Program-made: the position numbers and the translations under genes
The notes under the pieces: model-generated
Database searches by the model: none
Told to the model about the DNA's origin: nothing
What the model saw: the letters and a program-made list of their open reading frames with translations, nothing else
DNA from: JAAXKN01 sp050258815
Lineage (GTDB): Bacteria > Bacteroidota > Ignavibacteria > Ignavibacteriales > SURF-24
Assembly (NCBI GenBank): GCA_050258815.1
Contig: JBLMZM010000242.1
Span: forward strand, 4,197-68,196
Length of the DNA stretch: 64,000 nucleotides
Direction of reading: 5' to 3'
In this document: positions 59,807-64,000 of the stretch, piece after piece
Layout: each line of letters starts with the position of its first letter
Numbering within the stretch: position 1 is the stretch's first letter

Positions 59807-62329
59807 TTAAAACTTTACCCTTTTATAGAAAATCTTCTTGACAATTTCTGCGGTGATAATATAAAGTAAAACTATTAATCCGATAGGAAGAATGAATGAG
59901 AGCGGAAGCCGGGCAAATCCAAAAATACCTACAACCGGGCTATAGGGTAAGCTAAAAGTTATGGCGGCAATCGATAAAGTTGTAATCAGTAAATATTTAC
60001 CGGGCCGGCTTTTGAAAGCAGGTTCCCGGCTTCGTATGATCAGAACGATCAATGATGCGGAAACAACTGATTCAACAAACCAGCCTGTTCTAAACTGAAT
60101 CTCAGTTGCATTAAGAATAAGGAATAGTAAGCCAAAAGTAAGATAATCGAAGAGCGAGCTGACAATTCCAAAAGTAATCATGAATTTTCGGATCACCTTA
60201 ATATCCCAGCGCCTCGGACGGCTTATCATTTCCTGATCCACGCTGTCTGTTGCAATTGTCATTTCAGGGAAATCGGTCATCAGATTTGTAAGCAGGATCT
60301 GCTTTGGAAGCAGCGGGAGAAAGGGGAGAATAAGTGATACTCCCGCCATACTAAACATATTCCCAAAATTTGCGCTGGTTGCCATAAAAACATATTTAAG
60401 CGTATTTGCAAATGTTGCTCTTCCTTCGAGCACACCCTGTACAAGAACACCCAGATCTTTTTCGAGCAGTACTATATCCGCAGCCTCCTTGGCCACATCC
60501 ACTGCGCTGTCGACGGAAATGCCCACATCGGCGGCATGTATTGCCGAAGCATCATTAATGCCGTCGCCCATGTACCCAACTACATTCCCAGCCTTTTTTA
60601 GAGCAATAATGATCCGCTCTTTTTGATTTGGTTCTATTTCAGCAAAGACCTCCGCCTCCCCGACTTTCTTTATGAGCGACGTATCGCTCAGTTGGTTAAG
60701 TTCTGATCCTGTAAGTATTTTGGCGTTATTTAACCCCACCTGCCTGCCGACGTTTGCTGCAACCAGATGATTATCACCAGTGATTACTTTAAGAGTAACC
60801 CCAAGTTCCCTCAGATTTTTAATAGTGTTTATTATATTTGTTTTAGGCGGATCAAAAAGAACCAGGAATCCGGAAAATGTCATATCGGATTCCTGATCCT
60901 TACCGAACAGTGAATCCGTATCAATATTCCTGTAAGCAACACCCAGAGTACGAAATCCATTACTGCTAAATTCCTCAAATTTCTTCTGAATTTGCACCTG
61001 CAAAGAAGAAATATCGGAAATGGTTCCATCTCTGGCTTCCACCTTCGTGCACACAGCAAGTATATTCTGCAAAGCACCCTTGGTAACCATAAGATTTGCA
61101 TTATCATGTGAAACCAGAATACTCAATCTTTTACGGATAAAATCGTACGGAATTTCTTTCAGTTTCTTGTAGCCTGAAACATCGTGACTGCGGTAGTTGC
61201 GGATAGCTTCATCTATCGGGTTCTGAAAACCTGTTTGGTAAAAAGCATTAATATAAGCATTTAGGAGGACCTTATCGCTGGGAAAGCCGTCAATATCAAG
61301 AGCCGACTGCAGCTGTACAATCCCCTCGGTCAATGTCCCGGTTTTATCCGAGCAGATTACGTTCATACTGCCGAAGTTCTCAATTGAGGAAAGGCGCTTG
61401 ACTATGACCTTCTTTTCAGCCATCCGTTTAGCACCGTGGGAGAGATTTATACTGATAATGGCAGGCAGCAACTGTGGGGTTAACCCGACTGCAAGGGCTA
61501 AGGAAAATAAGAATGAATCGAGAACCGGACGCACCAGATAGACGTTGATGGCAAAAATACATACCACCAGCATTAGTGTTACTTCCAATAGAAAGTAGCC
61601 GAACCGGCGGATGCCAAGCTCAAATTCAGTTTCCAAAGGTCTGAGTTTAAGCCTCTCTGATACTTTTCCCAACTCAGTATCTTTACCGGTGCGCACGATC
61701 AGCACGCTGGCAATGCCGTTTACAACATGGGTACCCATCCAGAGGGAATTTGTCCGCTGGTTTAGCTCTGTATTCACGGGCAGGACTACAGGGGTTTTTT
61801 CAACCGGGAAAGTTTCTCCGGTTAAAACGGCTTCATCAACGAAAAGGTCATTGGATTCCAGCACGAGCGAATCGCCCGGAATTATGTCGCCCGCATTCAG
61901 AATGACAATATCGCCAGGCACAATCTCTTCAATGGAGATATCAACTGAAGTGCCATCACGCAGCACCGCGGCTTTTGTTTGCACGATTGAAAGCAGTTTC
62001 TCAACAGCGTTTGAAGCGCTATACTCCTGCCAGAACCCAAGCAAACCGCTTATCAGGACGATTAAAAGGATAATAAGTGCATCAACCGGATCGTGAAGGA
62101 AAAATGATAATATAGTTGCAAACAATAGTATAAGGATAATTGGACTTTTAAATTGAGATAATAAAAGCGACAACGCGTTGGAGCGTTTAGCAGGCTTTAG
62201 TTCATTTGCGCCAAAAAGTGCTATTCGCTTTCTGGCTTCAGCGCCGGAAAGTCCTTCTTTAGCCGATCCAAGCATCTTTAGCAAATCTTCAGCCGATAGG
62301 CTCCAGAATTCAACAGGGGGCTGTTTCAT
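59807..62329 (-). CDS. mgtA: P-type ATPase, MgtA type (Mg2+ import)
   Basis: An 840-residue P3B ATPase. It has an N-terminal cation ATPase region (EGLSGAEARKRIALFGANEL), the actuator motif VLTGETFPVEK, the phosphorylated Asp in ICSDKTGTLTEG, the hinge VGYMGDGINDASAIHAADVGISV and ten membrane helices. The LTNLMTDFPEMTIATDSVD segment in M6 matches MgtA/MgtB. These import Mg2+ down its gradient under Mg2+ limitation. No MgtC or leader structure is visible. It is divergent from the metallophosphoesterase. Confidence 0.9.
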   Translation of the reverse strand: MKQPPVEFWSLSAEDLLKMLGSAKEGLSGAEARKRIALFGANELKPAKRSNALSLLLSQFKSPIILILLFATILSFFLHDPVDALIILLIVLISGLLGFWQEYSASNAVEKLLSIVQTKAAVLRDGTSVDISIEEIVPGDIVILNAGDIIPGDSLVLESNDLFVDEAVLTGETFPVEKTPVVLPVNTELNQRTNSLWMGTHVVNGIASVLIVRTGKDTELGKVSERLKLRPLETEFELGIRRFGYFLLEVTLMLVVCIFAINVYLVRPVLDSFLFSLALAVGLTPQLLPAIISINLSHGAKRMAEKKVIVKRLSSIENFGSMNVICSDKTGTLTEGIVQLQSALDIDGFPSDKVLLNAYINAFYQTGFQNPIDEAIRNYRSHDVSGYKKLKEIPYDFIRKRLSILVSHDNANLMVTKGALQNILAVCTKVEARDGTISDISSLQVQIQKKFEEFSSNGFRTLGVAYRNIDTDSLFGKDQESDMTFSGFLVLFDPPKTNIINTIKNLRELGVTLKVITGDNHLVAANVGRQVGLNNAKILTGSELNQLSDTSLIKKVGEAEVFAEIEPNQKERIIIALKKAGNVVGYMGDGINDASAIHAADVGISVDSAVDVAKEAADIVLLEKDLGVLVQGVLEGRATFANTLKYVFMATSANFGNMFSMAGVSLILPFLPLLPKQILLTNLMTDFPEMTIATDSVDQEMISRPRRWDIKVIRKFMITFGIVSSLFDYLTFGLLFLILNATEIQFRTGWFVESVVSASLIVLIIRSREPAFKSRPGKYLLITTLSIAAITFSLPYSPVVGIFGFARLPLSFILPIGLIVLLYIITAEIVKKIFYKRVKF

Positions 62330-62667
62330 ACCAATTATCCTTTGTAAGAGATGTCGTTACCCCTTCAATATAAAACCGAAAAAGCCGGCGATATCGGAAA
62401 ACAAATTATAGGCGCGAAGAATACATTACCCCGTCGCCCCTCTTTAACAATAAACTAAATTATGACTAATTCTTCAATTTATTAAAAAAACTGAAGCACT
62501 GGTCCGTTGTTTAATCTTCAATGGTTTTTAGTACTTGACCTACTATTTTCGGAAGAAGTATTTGATTGACATGAAAAAGAATTGATTAAATTAAAATGAT
62601 TTAATCTCGATAATAGCTTTATTAATGACCGCAATTTAATTTTATGGAGCATAAAAGGGAAAACAGC
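62330..62667. other. Divergent intergenic region
   Basis: About 340 bp between mgtA and the metallophosphoesterase gene, which are transcribed apart. It is A/T-rich with no clear TAnnTTTG promoter, hairpin or riboswitch that I can recognise, though promoters for both genes must lie here. Confidence 0.45.
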
Positions 62668-63981
62668 ATGAGAAAATTTCTTCCAATTCTTATAGTATTA
62701 TGTCTTAGTCTTTTTGTATCATGTAATAAAAATGATGTAGTTGAGCCGGCAGACTCTGGTTCAAACCCTTTTATGAATGGCAGTAATAAAAGAGATATGA
62801 TTGTTGTTATCAGCGACCTTCATCTTGGGGCAAACCTTGCCTATGCAGAAATTAACAAAAATCTGGCACCGCTGGAAAATCTTCTTGCAAAGATCAGAGC
62901 ATCACAAAATGTAAAAGAACTTGTTATAGCGGGGGACTTGCTTGATGAATGGTTTGTGCCTGCGACCATAAACACTTACGAAGGAAAGAATCAGAGTGAT
63001 TTTGTGCAGCGTATAGCTGTAGCCAACAAAGGCGTAATTGATGCTTTTAACCGGATAATACAAGACGGGAATATTTTAGTAACTTATGTACCTGGGAATC
63101 ACGACCTGACAATTACGGCTGGTAATACTGCAAGCATATTTCCCGGAATAAATCAGGCAAGAGATGAAATGCAGGGCCTGGGTACATATTCCCCGGCAGG
63201 CCATCCCGAAATAGCAATTGAGCATGGTCACCGCTATAACTTTTTCTGCGCGCCTGATCCAATTTCCAACAAAGATATCGCCCCGGGTTCAATAATGCCT
63301 CCGGGATACTTTTTTACAAGAATAGCCGCGCTTCATGTGGCGCAGAATTGCAAAACTCCGGGGGATACAATCCTGGCCGCCACATCGAATGTTTCAGGTG
63401 ATGAAAGCCAGAATTTACTATTTGCATATTGGAAAATCTGGGAATGGACATTAAAATTACTGCCGATAGAAGGCAAATTTAATGATAAAATGATTATAAC
63501 TAATATTGACGGACATACTCAGACATATTCAGTTAACGACCTGGTGCCTTATCAAAAATCGGCAGGGGGCGTTATAAATGTGAATCTTTATAAAGGAATT
63601 CAGGATAATTGGAATGAACGCCAAAAACTTAACAAAGTAGGCGTGAATATTTCGGCAGCGCATGCTATTCAATATGCTGCCGACCCAACTGAAACCGATA
63701 ATCAGGCATTAGTGCAGTATTTTATGAACCCGAATTCTGATAAGAGACTGGTTGTCTTTGGGCATTCTCACATAGCAAAAATTATTTCGACAAATAACTA
63801 TAAAGGGCAGAAATCCATCTATGCTAATTCCGGAACGTGGATTGATCATAATCCAAATGCGACAACTATGAATTTTGTTGTTGTAACACCTCAAAGCACC
63901 GGTGGTTCTTCTCAAACCCTCGTAAAACTCTACAACTACGCAGGTGAGGTTGTAACCAAAATGGCTGAGGATTCATATTGA
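62668..63981 (+). CDS. Lipoprotein metallophosphoesterase
   Basis: From ATG 62668 (MRKFLPIL) there is a lipoprotein signal ending LFVSC, so the enzyme is membrane-anchored outside the cytoplasm; ATG 62644 gives eight more residues. Calcineurin-like metal sites appear in order: SDLHLG, GDLLDEW, PGNHDLT, a GHRYN histidine and GHSHIA. The substrate is unknown; UDP-diacylglucosamine hydrolases share the SDLHLG/GDLLDEW wording but are cytoplasmic. Length is 437 residues. Confidence 0.85.
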   Translation: MRKFLPILIVLCLSLFVSCNKNDVVEPADSGSNPFMNGSNKRDMIVVISDLHLGANLAYAEINKNLAPLENLLAKIRASQNVKELVIAGDLLDEWFVPATINTYEGKNQSDFVQRIAVANKGVIDAFNRIIQDGNILVTYVPGNHDLTITAGNTASIFPGINQARDEMQGLGTYSPAGHPEIAIEHGHRYNFFCAPDPISNKDIAPGSIMPPGYFFTRIAALHVAQNCKTPGDTILAATSNVSGDESQNLLFAYWKIWEWTLKLLPIEGKFNDKMIITNIDGHTQTYSVNDLVPYQKSAGGVINVNLYKGIQDNWNERQKLNKVGVNISAAHAIQYAADPTETDNQALVQYFMNPNSDKRLVVFGHSHIAKIISTNNYKGQKSIYANSGTWIDHNPNATTMNFVVVTPQSTGGSSQTLVKLYNYAGEVVTKMAEDSY

Positions 63982-64000
63982 ATATAAATCCCAATAACTG

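Overview
The window looks like a chromosomal segment of a Bacteroidota/Chlorobi-group bacterium, most likely an Ignavibacteria-type lineage. The evidence is a type IX secretion C-terminal sorting domain with an NFPNPFNPST motif on a secreted multiheme cytochrome, Bacteroidota-style promoters (TTTG-N19/20-TAnnTTTG), an S46 dipeptidyl-peptidase, the alternative Bacteroidota-type GlmU-like protein, and frequent TTG/GTG starts with short gene overlaps. No phage, IS element or CRISPR array is visible. The naming of the lineage is an inference from these traits.

Layout. 1-4 kb: the C-terminal part of an AsmA-like protein, a SerA-type dehydrogenase, an Ogt-type DNA repair methyltransferase and a small membrane protein. 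4.1-11.2 kb: a complete histidine operon in enterobacterial order (hisG-D-C-B-H-A-F-IE). It is preceded by a promoter, a short His-rich leader ORF and a terminator/antiterminator pair, which together form a classical attenuator. HisB carries an N-terminal domain that looks like a decayed histidinol-phosphatase. 11.3-15.6 kb: a ferredoxin plus geranylgeranyl-reductase-like flavoprotein, followed by a PAS histidine kinase and an NtrC-type sigma-54 activator. 15.7-29 kb: housekeeping genes (rpmE, GlmU-like, rsmB, rodZ-like, ligA, STAS, SSS symporter, HAD, PgpH-like HD protein, XerD-like recombinase, M50 protease). 29-35 kb: envelope/LPS genes (SPOR-type lipoprotein, MsbA-like exporter, an O-antigen ligase-like protein with a large soluble insertion, a WaaE-like glycosyltransferase). 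35-39.6 kb: S46 peptidase and recG, divergent.

39.8-43.7 kb holds a compact four-gene operon: two D-Ala-D-Ala-ligase-like ATP-grasp enzymes, a GNAT acetyltransferase and a lysine 2,3-aminomutase with the lysine-binding residues intact. It reads as an uncharacterised pathway for a beta-lysine-derived amide or peptide. 43.7-48.5 kb (minus strand): a thioredoxin-like protein, NAD kinase, a DUF1844 protein, and a type III polyketide synthase/methyltransferase/flavoprotein operon. 48.7-53.8 kb (minus strand): a nine-heme secreted cytochrome behind an exact sigma-54 promoter match, and an Nramp-related transporter paired with a free-standing MgtE-type sensor protein.

54.5-59.1 kb is an accessory region starting at tRNA-Asn. 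Copies of the tRNA 3' end plus its terminator recur downstream, separating an MNT/HEPN toxin-antitoxin pair, a DUF4256 gene, a methyltransferase and an S41 peptidase. The window closes with a cupin protein, an MgtA-type P-type ATPase and a lipoprotein metallophosphoesterase.

Strongest leads for new biology: the ATP-grasp/GNAT/aminomutase operon, the O-antigen ligase with an inserted propeller-like domain, the tRNA-Asn cassette array, the his attenuator with its decayed HisB domain, and the split MgtE-sensor/Nramp pair.
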